A stretch of 64,000 bases of DNA from Diploscapter coronatus. Taxonomy: Eukaryota > Nematoda > Chromadorea > Rhabditida > Rhabditidae. Numbering within the stretch: position 1 is the stretch's first letter; every line of letters starts with the position of its first letter. Location of the stretch: the NCBI GenBank assembly GCA_964036155.1, contig OZ038422.1:186001-250000 (forward strand). The letters run 5' to 3'. Shown in pieces: positions 12,750 through 24,012 of this stretch. The translations under genes and the position numbers were made by a program. The notes beneath the pieces were generated by a model, which did no database searches, had not been told where the DNA came from, and saw only the letters and a list, made by a program, of their open reading frames with translations.

Positions 12750-12946
12750 AGAAGGGTATCGTGACACGAGGTTCACCTCAATCAGTGGACTCCGCCCCTT
12801 GAAGAACTCTCTCGTTCTAATGATATAAGCCAGCTGCCGTTATCTGGTTCTCGTTCTCTTTCAATCATTGTCTTTTGTTGTTCTCAGGATAGGAATAAAG
12901 TATTGAGTTCACCGCTGTAGTTGATTTGGTTTTTACTGTACACAAA
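12750..12946. mobile_element. About 195-bp insertion upstream of esterase A only
   Basis: Copies A and B share their upstream sequence, but A has about 195 extra bases starting 25 nt before its ATG. The short word aacag flanks both sides, a possible target duplication. The insert contains a ctccgcccc word found also near other repeats here, and ends in a small palindrome (tttactgt..acagtaaa). It would displace the promoter of copy A relative to copy B. Confidence 0.55.
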
Positions 12947-13128
12947 CAGTAAAGAGGGCAAATACAGGGAAGAAAGAAAAGAGAGGATGGCAGAAAGAAA
13001 AGGGCTGAAAGGTGGAAAAATTGTGCAGGCGGGAAATTGAGCGTGTGGATGGGATGTTAAGAAAGCCTTAATTGTAGTTCTCTACTATTAACTCACACTA
13101 CCCAGAATATTACAAATCCTTTATTGTG

Positions 13129-13384
13129 TAAGACGTAGCTTAGGTAGTGTAATGTAGAAGTATGTTTATCTTTATTTCTCTCTCTCTCTCTCTCGGATAG
13201 ATATAAAGGGGAGCCTCTGGGAGAGAGCAGTCATTATTATTTTGAGCCTGATTGTCTAGATTTGCCCCCGTATTAAATAAAGAGATTCAATATGTAATCG
13301 ACATTGATACTGGATTGATCAACACCCCTTCCATCTATGAGGGTAGCCATGGTGACGGCGGGTGATCTACAGGGTGTTCAGGTT
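13129..13384 (+). other. Unassigned sequence with TATA-like box, (CT)n tract and AATAAA
   Basis: Just outside unit A lies a (CT)n microsatellite at about 13177-13193, a gatataaag TATA-like box at about 13198 and ttaaataaa at about 13275. This order resembles the U3-R part of a solo LTR, but I could not define matching LTR ends or a target duplication. Treat as a weak suggestion. Confidence 0.2.
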
Positions 13385-14375
13385 AATCTTCCCAATTTAC
13401 TTTTTGAATAACTTTTTTATTTCTGAACCAAATTTCATTATTCTTTTTTATTCGACAGCATTTAGTCTCTAGATTATCAGACACCAAAAGATAATTTTTT
13501 TGAATATCGATTTCTACATAAATGCGCACTTTTCGTGTCTTGATTGCATACTTTTCGATCCGTACTACGCATAAGCGTAAATGACGTTGAAAAAATTTGT
13601 CCTTCCAGTATGTTGTGTAGATGGATATGGTGAACAACTTTATTTCAGAACCGACCTCAGATTCATTATCGTCTCGACTACAGAATTTTTTGAAGTTCAA
13701 TAACCAATTATTGCAAAGTGCCTTTAGGGCAGTAAATTTCAAAAAGTAATAGCTTTCTGTATTTCACACTAAATTTCATGATTATTTTTTTATTTTGTAG
13801 ATCTTGAGTAGGAGAATAAATTCTAAGTATAAAGAAAATTTTTAGAAATTAATTTTGGCGGGAGAAATTACCCGAAGTTACCCTATATACCCGTACTGTG
13901 TTTACAAGGATAATGGGAGTTAAAGTCGGAGTTTTCCATGAAATCTTGTAGAGCTCTTCAAGTTGATCAACTTTGTTCCAGAACTTATTCTAGAATGTGC
14001 ACACACAGGGAGATATGAATTTTTGAAATTTACTGCCCTAAAGGCACTTTGCAATAATTAGTCGTTGGACTTCAAAAAATTCTGTAGTCGATACGATAAT
14101 GAATCCGAGGTCGATTCTGGAATAAATTTGTTCACCATGTCCATCTACGCAAAATACTAGAAGGGCAGATTTTTTCAACGTCGTTTACGCGTAAACGCAG
14201 TACGAGTCTAAAAGTACGCAATCAAGACGCGAAAAGTGCGCATTTCCGCAGAAGTTGGTATTCAAAAAAATTCTTATTTTATTGCCTAATAATCTATGGA
14301 TTAAATGCTGTTCAATAAAAAAATAAATATCGAATTTGGCTTAGAATTATGGAAGTTATGAATTTTTCAAATCAA
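13385..14375. repeat. Large foldback element between the two esterase units
   Basis: The left arm (about 13385-13745) and the reverse complement of the right arm (about 14010-14370) match over roughly 360 bp. Shared blocks include tttgaaatttactgccctaa, gcactttgcaataatta, and sequences around cgtttacg/tgcgcacttttcg. A spacer of about 260 bp separates them. No transposase is visible; a 119-codon frame in the left arm is judged spurious. Further partial matches to the arms occur near 14990-15030. Confidence 0.8.
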
Positions 14376-16121
14376 ATTAGGCAAAAGCGAGTCATGACAG
14401 CTCTTTGAAGAAGTGGAATTTCTCCTCTAGCGGGCAATCTATAGAGAAACGGTCAAGTGTTTCAGAAACTAGAAGACCTGGGCTACTTCCCAATATAAAT
14501 AACTCACGGAATTTGGCACTTTTAAAAAATACAAATTTTAAAATAAACAAATTCAATATGACATTTTCCATATGTTTCACTATGCTCATCATAACTTCCT
14601 TATTCGGTGTCATTTCGACGAGATCTTTTAAGAATTGTGCTCAGCTGGTCTCTACGAGCATTTTGATACCAAATTTGAATTTTTCCCATGCCGAATAACG
14701 AAAATAGAATTTTCCGAAACTACCAGATGCGGACCTTCCGGAACATGCGGAACAAGTGGTCAGATCGGGTTTTAACCGTCAGATTCGTCATCAGCGTAGT
14801 CGAAAACCCCCAGAGACAAAATATCAACTGGAATATTGAGGGTCGACTTCTTGGGTACCACCCCATACTCGATTTTTATAAATAACGTGTCATATAGGAT
14901 AACTTCGAATAACTTTTTCCCGTCAAAAATAACTAAAAATTTCCTTATTATTTTTACATTATTCTACTTCTCGAGATCTACAAAATAGAAACGAATCATT
15001 CGATTTGGTTCAGAAATAAGGAAGTCATGAGTTTTTGAAAATTTTCTTAGGTATCAAAAATTTACTTTAAAAAAACAGATGGTTGTATTGACCTATAGAC
15101 TTCTAGAATGGTAAGACATGATAGAATAGTCCATTTTGGTAGGCGATTTGGGGATCTATGACGTATTTCTGGAATCAGGTCTCTCAAAAACCTCCATTTC
15201 TGTCAGATTCCCTGAACTTCTATAGTAATTCTAGGGTACTACTGGAGACGAATGGAAATTTAGTACCCAGAGAAATCATATATGAAATTGAAGAAAATTA
15301 AGTGTAGAAAATAATTAGCCTAATTATAATATCGATTTGGAATTTTTTGGGGTCATTCGGTATGTTACTGACATTTTTAAAATCAGCGGCTACTTTTACA
15401 AGAATAGGACACTACTTTTTCCGGTACTACAAGACTACGACGCTAGTTTTACAAATTGTCTTCTTTTCTTTTTCGAATAAGCAAATCGAAAAAAGTTGCT
15501 ATCAATTGAAATTTTGGTTAACTGGTCATAAAAATTGGTGAAAATTTCATGAATATCGTTGAAATGATGAAAAAGGCATTAATTACTGCAAACTGACTAA
15601 TTTTCTGAACATTTATGACTTTGATGCGCAGTGACATACATCCATCGATATAACACTAAAATAACGAAATTCCAAAAAAGACTCAGACTTTGAACAGAAC
15701 ACCTGAAATCACGAAGTCTGGAAAAAATCTCAAAAACGGAGATGAGAATATATTAGAAAGTATCTCGGCTAAACATATAATATCACCTGCAAATTTTAAG
15801 CTCAGCGTTCAAACTGCGGATCCACATGGACTCATGTGGATACGCACTAATTACACTGAGAAAGGAGCAAATGAACAAAATTGGCAACAAGCATAATAAT
15901 AAACCTTTTTGGGTACAAACTTCTTAATCAAGAAATAAAGCACTAAACCGAATTTATGGTGTACAAATGCATCTGAATAAAATAGTTCATGAATAATGCC
16001 GCTGAAATGTTTTGAAGAGAAAACTGCTTTGATATTTAGAAAAAATTGAGCGTCTTTTTCATTTCTTGAACGAAAAATTTAGTGGGCATCTTTTACAATG
16101 GGCGTTCTTTACCATAGGCCA
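14376..16121. other. Intergenic, no gene seen
   Basis: AT-rich spacer between the foldback element and duplication unit B. It contains fragments related to the foldback arms (about 14985-15045) and a short palindrome atccacatg/catgtggat near 15829-15850. Open frames are short and do not resemble exons. Confidence 0.5.
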
Positions 16122-16517
16122 AATTTTTCAATAATTATGATAGTCTAAAAATGAGACCTCGAACTTTTTTGACTTGCAGCCCCTAATTTCTGGGTAAAGG
16201 GCATCAATGATCTCCTCAATTGTTGGGGTTCTGTTGTAGATAATAGTGGTGATTATATTATTGATTAAAGCTAGGTTTCAATAAAGAAATAAAATAATTG
16301 AACAAATGTGTTAACATAGGACAGGACTTTCGGAACACCCGATAATTTATTGTTCTGTTCCAACTATATAACTATTCTTTATTGAGCACAAAATCGATCA
16401 AATCCCGTAAATTAGACTGCTGTGAAATTACAGAGTAAATCAAAGGTTTAGAAATTCGGTAGCAAAAGCTACAAAATAGAAATTTCAACCTATTGTATTT
16501 TATAGTTTCTAGGATCA

Positions 16518-19500
16518 TCATTCATCTCTAACTGATGTCTTCCTAAATTCGACCAAATCAAATGGCACTTTCTTCTTTAGATTCATCCAAAAGTCATAAG
16601 CTTCTGAAGATTTTAGGAATAGTAAACTTTTTAGAACAGAAAGTGAACATACCATGATGAAATCCTTTTCCAATACTGGGCTGAGGGAGGAATCTAATGA
16701 ATTTAATGTCTTTGGCAGAATCAGCAGCAGCTACAGATGGCCAATAGATGCCTGCTCCAGGCTGAGGTCGACCATTTTTGACAAAGGAAATGAGAGAGTT
16801 GCGGAACAGATTCTTGACGGCCACTTCCTGCGGATCCGAATCGATGTCATATTTGCCGAAGTTGAAGATATTGAACATATACGGATATCTGAATTTGCAA
16901 AAACCTGTACCAGGAATATCTTTCTTTAAGAAAAAATGAGATGAATATCTTGTTTGCCATTTCTTAATTCTAGTTGAAACCAAAAATAAACATTTCAGAA
17001 GTTTTCTTTAAAAAATAGGGAAAGAAAATAAAATTACATACTCATTGGTATGGGGAGATCCTCTGAGTTGTTCTGGCAAGGTCTCGAACAGCTTCTTATT
17101 GTAGTGTTCGAACGAATAAGCATAGACAGGCCACCCCTCTTCTACCTTCTTCAGAATCGTCCTTACAGGTCCAATGACAAAATGCAGGTCAGACATTAGC
17201 TAGGATAACATTGCGATTTATCATCTATTTCTTGCTTTTCCACTTACGATGTTGTACTGATTCAAATAAAACAAGTAGTCGTCGTCATTTTTCGCTCCTT
17301 TTCCATAAAAGTCTACAATTTGATCACGCACAAAACTAGAAGAGTTGCCGAAATCTGACTTGCGAACGACTTTCTGAAAAGAAAGTTTTCCTTCAAACAA
17401 AGAAGTAAAAATAAGACCTTCTCGATAGTTTCAATGAATTTTTGTCGATTGAAATTCGGCCATTCTTCCTTCGGGATAGTGATGTTTTGCAGATATGGGA
17501 CCAATCCGTGAAGAACTGAAATCGAAAAGAAAAATTCAGACCTTGAAGAATACTAGATTGATTCCTAAAACTAAAACTGTCTAATGGAAAACAATATTTT
17601 TCGCATGATTGGAAATAACTCAAAAATATGTTCATTAGCATATGAAATAGTGGCGGACAAAATTTCGAAAACGCTTATCATTTTTATATGGCAGTTTAGA
17701 TCGATTAATATGGCCAAATTCATCTTAAATTTGGCAAGATTACGCTTTCTAGTGTATTCAATGTGTACACCAAATTTTGTCATAATAAACGATTTTATCA
17801 GACAAATTTCTAAAATGTCACATTGACAGACCTTCGCCACACTATGTGAAACTTTGCAAAACTTTCAAATTCCTGACGCGAGGAAAGATATGCGATTCAA
17901 ATAAATAACTTACTAAAAATCGAGTCCTCCTTTTCGGCGACTCCGATGACTGAAACAGGCTTCCGTTTGGCATTCTTTATGAGGACATCGGGATGAGCGG
18001 GAAAGAAATCGCCGTCAATTCGAGGGGAAAATTTCACTAAAATCACGCCTTCGCCTTTGTAGCCCTGAAATTCAGTGAACAAGTTCATAATGGCGCATTA
18101 GAGATATAGTAAATGATATTTTGATTAGGGATTATGCAAAATGTTGATGGTAGTTACAAAAATATAAATTTTCGAACAGAAATAAGAAATTCGCTTTGGC
18201 ATTATGTTATGCCACTTCCAAAATTGGATGCACGTAAGTCTGCTGTTTTTCTATAACCCTTCCCTTAAAATCGAGTGGAATAAATCGACATTTACCCAAA
18301 AATGTTCATTAAACAACGAAAAGATAAATGAATCTTCAAATACCCACCACAGTCCTAGTGATAGCCTTGAACATCTGATCGATTGTCTTATTCTTCAGAC
18401 AATTCTTGACGTCTTCACTGCAGCCGACTCCCACTCCGAGCAGCTTGCTGTTGGCCACCAGATCGTCCTCTTTTCCGAGTGCCCAGTTGATGTGAGCTGT
18501 TCCTGACATCTCGAATGAACCATTCACATACTCTGCAATGAGATGAACATCACTTCATGATTTTCAAAGTAATATCACTATTAGTGTAAGGACTTATAGA
18601 GAGTTGACTGGCAGAGGTACCGCCAGCAGAGAGACCCCACACACGGATTCGTGACTTGTCACCGCCAAATGACGCGATGTTCTTATACAGCCATCTATAA
18701 TAAAATTTAATTTCAGATATAGAAAGTTCTAAATTTGTATTTGTATCGACACGACTTTGTTTGTAACTCAAAATATCGTAAAAGAAATTGAAAATTGTAC
18801 AAGGGAAGTGCACAGACCGCGGAACTCACAGATCTTGACGAAACCTACGATACACATCGAGCTTTAGATGAAGTTAATCATGATAATAAAGTAAAAATGT
18901 GCAAAATAAGAACCTGGAACCAAAGAATTTAAAGCCGTTTTTCACTTATATTTCGTGTGAGAAATGAGCAAATTCGCTTTTCAAAAATGTATGCAAATTT
19001 GCAAATAGAAATAAAGAAAATAGGATTTTCATTAATTTTTGCTTTCAGGTCCTTATTTCGTACTGTTTAATGTAAGTATCGTGATCACCGTGACCGAAAA
19101 CCCCCGTGTGGAAAGTCTCGTCAAGTTGTGTGAGTTTAAATCTGTACACTTTTATAGAAAGAAGAAAAAATAAAAGTCGCTAGAATATGATTTGAAAAAC
19201 CAAATCGACCCACTTGATCGCCAGCGCTTGATCGAACAAGCCCATATTGCCTGAAGCTGAAGCATTGCCAGTAGAAAGAAAACCTTAAAATTGTATTATT
19301 TCCATTTCAAAAAGAAATTTTACCTAGAAACCCAAGTCTGTACTGAATCGTGACAACAATAATGTCGTGCGGAATATAAATGTTCGCTAGATCTTTGTAG
19401 CCATAAATAACAGCACTCCCGAATTCGTAAGCTGAAACAAATAAAAATTTAAGAACCTTCAAAATCGATTTCTCTTCAAAACGGTAGAAAGGTATATTCC

Positions 19501-21671
19501 AGTTTAAGTGTGCCAACGCCAAACGACTCGAGAAGTGCAAATATGGGGGTAATTGAGAGCGTAAAATTCGAATATTGAGAGTACGAATGAGGTAGGCATA
19601 GGTTTCTATCATCCCAAAATTTTGTTTTATTAATAGGTATAGAATAGATCTATGTATGTCCCATCTCTATGCATTTCTTATGTCCTTTATTGTTGAATTT
19701 TTATATCGAAGTCCTTATACTTTGGGAGCACTGTAGATCGCCTCTACTATCGTTACTCCAAAAAACCTTCATATTCGTGATTAGCATACTCGATTACTCC
19801 CATATATGCATCTCCCGAGTCGTTTGGTATTAGCGCTTAAACTGAGAATGTTTCAATAGAAATTACACACCTCCTCCATGCACCCAAACCAATACAGGCA
19901 GATTGCTCTGCTGAAAGATGAAATTATAGGATTACAAGCTGCAAGGTTCAATAAAAGAAAAGAACAAACCGAGTTAATTCGAGAGGGTCGCATGATATTG
20001 AGAGTGAGGCAGTCCTCGGAGTAGTTGCTGGATTGGGGAGGCAAAAGACTTTCTGCTGCGTGGGGATAGCAGGATGGACCGAAATGAGTCGCATCCAAAA
20101 CCCCTTTCCATCTTGGAAGAGGTTGAGGCTTCTGAAAAGTGCTAAATAAAAATTGTAACTTAATCATTTTGAGCATGAATATGCAGGTACGGGAAATAAT
20201 TTGCGAATTCATCCTGCCAGTTGTTTTCTTGGGCAGATTTTCCTGCATTCTTTCTATGGTTTAACTGCAGGCTTTTATCGTATGATCGGGTTCTTTTTCT
20301 TGTCTTTTCCCCGCATCACATTTTACTTCTCTTCGGATCGGGCAGAGCATGGCTGCTCGTTTATATTGTCTGTCCTTTGATCGAATAATGCAATAAAAAT
20401 CTTGTAATTGGCCAAAAAACATGTGCGAACACGGAATATTGATCACAAGCGACTTCTTCTGGGTGTAGATGTACACTATTGCTGTTCAATACAGTTATAG
20501 GCCAAGTATTATACAAGATTTTTACTCCATTATTCGATCAAAGAACACAATAACCGAGCAGCCATGCTCTGCCCGATCTGAAGGGAAGTAAAAAATGTGA
20601 TGGGGGGAAAATATAGAAAAGAACCCGAGCACATGATAAAAGCCTGCAGTCAAAACATAGAAAGAATGCAGGAAAATCTGTCCAAGAAAATGCCGTCGAG
20701 TTTCAAGGAAATTACACAAACTCGCGATTAGGATTCCTCAAACTAGTCGAAGATCAAAGGTCATTCGAATTACCAAAATAAGGTAAAAAGGGTGCGGATT
20801 TTCGCACAATAACAGCGCAGCCGTGTTCTGCCCTGTCCGATAGAAAGGGCCAGGTTTTAGACACGGTAGAGTATGATCTTGTGCCTAGGCACCGTTGAGA
20901 TGGCCCTCAAATTTAAATTCAAGCTTCCCTGGCGCCACTCCACTCGTATGGCGAATTTTGGGAGCGGGTCAATTCTCTTTCATGCCTGCTCCCTCTCTTC
21001 TCCGACTTGGGACGAGCTCCAACTCCCCCTAGCGTTTTCGCTTTGTTGTTTCTCATTTTTCCTATCTTTATTATTCTTCTTGATTATTCCTGCGCCATAG
21101 TGTTGTTAAAGATTCAAGCATTCTAGGAAACAAATAAAACAGACACCACCCACAACTAACTTCCATCACTCGAAATCAGCCAACTTTTCTTACTTCACCG
21201 GACAAAAGAGAGAAGGCACTCCCAATAAGAGACTTCACACTCTCTAGCTTATCATAGATGCCATCTCTCTATCGAGGGGTTACAGTGAGAAAGAGAACAA
21301 TAAAATAAATCAGATGAGTGATATGGGAAAGACGTTGGGTGAGGCAAATGGCGAAAGTTTGATGATCAGCGGAGAGATTCAAAAGATCAGTACTAAAAAT
21401 TTTAAAAAGTTGAACAAAATTCAGTGCAATCAGCACAATAAATATCAAATGATAAAAGAAATTTAACAACATTTGAAAAGCTAACCTCAAATCTCAGGTC
21501 CCCAATCGGTGGCTCGGCATAAGGAATGGAGAGGAACACATCAGCCTGATGATTCCCGTCGATTTTGTGTCGGAACCCTTTCAAACTGCCCAATTTCGTA
21601 TTCACAGTCACGAAATCATCCGAAGCCCAAGTAAATCCAAATAGAAATAGAAGTTGAACCAGACGATTCAT
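16518..21671 (-). CDS. Type-B carboxylesterase, tandem copy B
   Basis: Thirteen exons (minus, 5' to 3') with the same lengths and phases as copy A: 21486-21671, 19970-20131, 19871-19910, 19324-19431, 19214-19283, 18579-18694, 18348-18532, 17914-18064, 17418-17515, 17248-17373, 17042-17199, 16653-16888, 16518-16603, giving 573 residues. The signal peptide, oxyanion loop (WVHGGA), elbow GLSAGG, acid GVAEKEDS and His in SPHTNEYPY are intact, so both genes could encode active enzymes. The pocket differs from copy A (HGGG to HGGA, GHSAG to GLSAG), so substrate preference may have shifted. Exon 8 is identical to A while exons 2, 6 and 9 differ, hinting at local gene conversion. Exon 4 has a normal GT donor. 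Intron 1 is 1354 bp, against 95 bp in copy A. Confidence 0.92.
18823..19134. repeat. Foldback repeat in intron 5 of esterase B
   Basis: Counterpart of the 11199-11450 inverted repeat: arms about 18823-18918 and 19046-19134. The loop is longer than in copy A by about 60 bp. Confidence 0.6.
20176..21438. mobile_element. About 1.26-kb insertion in intron 1 of esterase B, with foldback core
   Basis: Copy A intron 1 runs directly from cattttgagc to aaatatcaaatg; in copy B about 1.26 kb separates these words. Inside, 20225-20408 and the reverse complement of about 20518-20705 match closely (shared attttcctgcattctttcta, gatcgggcagagcatggctg, gatcgaataatg), making a foldback of about 490 bp. A third related scrap (gcagccgtgttctgccc) lies near 20815. 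No coding capacity was recognised; a non-autonomous element, possibly two nested ones. Confidence 0.75.
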
Positions 21672-22141
21672 TTTGCAGTCGTGAAAAGAAAACAGGAGGG
21701 CAAATACAGGGGAGAGAGAAAAGTGAGGCTGGCAGAAAGAAAAGAGCTGAAAGGTGGAGAAATTGTGCAGGCGGGAAATTGAGCGTGTGGATGGGATGTT
21801 AAGAAAGCCTTAATTGTAGTTCTCTACTATTAGCTCGTACTACCCGGAATATTACGAATCCTTTATTGACTAGCGCTGGTTCAATACAGTAATACCAAGG
21901 ACAAAGGTGGAGGACAGTAGGGCGTGGGTAAAACTAAATGAACAAATTAACGACGAAAGGGGCGTATTTATAGGTGCAACTCGCACCTATAACGTGACTC
22001 CGCCCTTTAAGGTTCGGGTAAACTAGGGATGGCTTCCCAGTCAGAGTGATAATAGCAAGTATGATTCGCTAAAATGAAATAAGTCGTTGGCGATAGAAAT
22101 AGAGGAAAGGAAATATGATAAAGAAAGCAGGCATTAATAAG

Positions 22142-22515
22142 TAGAGAGCGCAAACTCCGCCCTTCTGCGAATCACAGCAGGGTATGAAAAGTGGTAGTAT
22201 GAGAGTCCCAAAATAGGAAGCAAGTCGTGTTTAGACTGTGAAAGCATAAAAAGGTCTAATCTAGACCGATGATAAATCCAGTGAAATGGTTGTGTGCCAA
22301 AAAACAGGCCGAAACACTCACATCCGCGCACCGCCACGGGGTTTTGTAGTGCAAAAACGTGCCTATTTTGGGATCCGGAAAATGCCGATTCTTTGTTCAA
22401 AATCAATTTTTATTTTATTTTTTCTTATCAAAAGTCTTAGTTATCCCAGGAATGCATCTTTCGGAACAAAAATAACGGCGAAATATGGTAATTGTGAATC
22501 CGTTTGCGCTCTCTA
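22142..22515. mobile_element. MITE-like element with TAGAGAGCGCAAAC terminal inverted repeats
   Basis: Begins TAGAGAGCGCAAAC and ends with its reverse complement, about 374 bp, without coding capacity. Internal blocks (caaaataggaagcaagt; gaaatggttgtgtgcca; cgtgcctattttggg) recur in diverged form at about 31857-32100, 41840-42130 and, inverted, at 53861-54194, so it is one member of a dispersed family. Confidence 0.65.
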
Positions 22516-23195
22516 GGTGAAAATGATGACAATTCGAGGGGAGACCAGTGACCGTGAAGAAAGAACATTTTTTAAAAGGAGAGAATGAAAAGATGTAGCG
22601 GGGTTGATAATTGATGAAAAATGATTCCTTTCCAATATTTTTCCTCGCATGGTTGATTTTACGATTTATCATCCAAAATTCACTCACAGGATAATGAATG
22701 TTTTCTTCCGTTCTATATTTTCAATAAGTATATTCTGATCAGAGCGGTCGCAAAATCGAATAATAATTTTAATATTCTTCTTCTTTGCCGAGCGTTTTTC
22801 AGACATTCTTCAAGTTACTTACAACTGCATGAATTCACCAATTGATTTTGGCGACTTGAACCAAATCGTAGAGAGGAATAAACCAGAAAATTTTCCCGAG
22901 TAGATAGACAGGAGAGAAACATTCTAAGAGTCCAGTAGAAAAAATTTGGATTGAAAATAAAAGATAACACGATTGATAGTAACTACTAATTGTTTTGATT
23001 GAGCTTCTGAAAGAATTTAAAATAAAAGAGTACAAAATGAACAATAAATACACGTGAACGCAACGTATGCAACATAATCAAGTCGCCGTTTGCGCGAAAT
23101 GTTATTCTTATGAATTTATTATATTTGAAATTTTTACTGTACGTTTTGACCGGCCGAAGTAAGGCTCCGGGGGCATGTTCCGGAAGCAAAAATGT

Positions 23196-23342
23196 GCACT
23201 AGGCTCATATCTAATAGCGGGAAAAGAAAAATCAGAAAAAAACAGCTTCGTAAATTTTCTAGAAATTTTTGAAAAAAATGACGAAAAGTCGCTCTTTGAC
23301 TTCAGAGTGGGCGGGAATTGCGCTCTCTAATTATCGAAACAA
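23196..23342 (+). repeat. Dispersed repeat fragment, pair with 29601-29747
   Basis: Shares ctaggc(t/c)catatctaatagcg, a gggaaaagaaaaatcagaaa block and the end gtgggcgg..ttgcgctc(t/c)ctaat with 29601-29747. The right end matches the terminal repeat of the 22142 element, so both are probably partial members of that family. Confidence 0.6.
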
Positions 23343-24012
23343 AATTTTAGAATCGTTTTCTAGAACCAAAAATCACGAAATAAAAGTCTAGAAAAACGCA
23401 AAAAAAAAGATCGTTTTCGCTTTAATCCATGCTTCCGCTTCTAGACGAGATTTTTTCTAGAAAATTGTTCTATATTTTTATTTCTAGACTTTTGTTTCTT
23501 GATTTTTGTTTCTAGAAACTATCTAGAAAGTGAACTCTGATCAAAATTGTATAGAAAAAAACGTCTAGATCTGGAAAATGTCCTAATTCCAGGAAATCGA
23601 CAGAATGAAAACAAAAAATCTAATCACAACTCGACAGAAAATTGTTGAAACGGTTTGTTTCTTGTTTATGCAAATCAACAAAGTTTCGAAAAACAAATAC
23701 GCAGAAAATGATTGCCAAAATGGGTTTTATGTTTTGCACAACATTTAGTTTATTTACGCGATCTTTTACTCAAAGTTTCGATACAAACAAACATTCTGAC
23801 TCCAGTGACGTGCACAGGGTTTGATTTCTGAAGGAGAGAGGACATGTCCACTGTTTGGTTCATAAAATTGATTTTGAAAATTTAACCAACTCATTGAGAT
23901 TATTCGATTTTATTCTGTAATATGATTCACAAATACAAATATTATGACAAGGCACAAATCAACATTTTGACTATTAAGATGCAATTTTGATAAGTTCTGA
24001 ATATTTGTTCTA

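Larger units (their letters stand above)
8474..13128. repeat. Tandem duplication unit A (carries esterase copy A)
   Basis: Sequence from the ttcaataattatga motif near 8478 to tcctttattg at 13128 is repeated in the same orientation at 16122-21868. It includes about 400 bp downstream of the gene, all 13 exons, all introns and about 400 bp upstream. Unit A is 4.65 kb; unit B is 5.75 kb because of an intron insertion. About 3 kb separates the two. Confidence 0.85.
16122..21868. repeat. Tandem duplication unit B (carries esterase copy B)
   Basis: Direct repeat of 8474-13128 in the same orientation, ending at the same tcctttattg word (21868). It is about 1.1 kb longer, because intron 1 of the gene holds an insertion. 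Confidence 0.85.
21869..24012. other. Intergenic, repeat-rich, no gene seen
   Basis: Between duplication unit B and the ATPase gene. It holds the terminal-inverted-repeat element at 22142-22515 and a dispersed fragment at 23196-23342; 23330-23600 is rich in tctaga/ctagaa words. A gtgcaactcgcacctat hairpin lies near 21977-21993. No exon-like frame. Confidence 0.5.

Noticed and set aside
13129..13330. Solo LTR
   Set aside because: A TATA-like box and polyA signal are present, but no TG...CA ends, target duplication or second copy could be sh own, so it is kept only as a weak note.
13383..13742. 119-codon minus-strand open frame
   Set aside because: Lies wholly in the left arm of the 13385-14375 foldback; the matching arm does not keep the frame, and there is no family resemblance.
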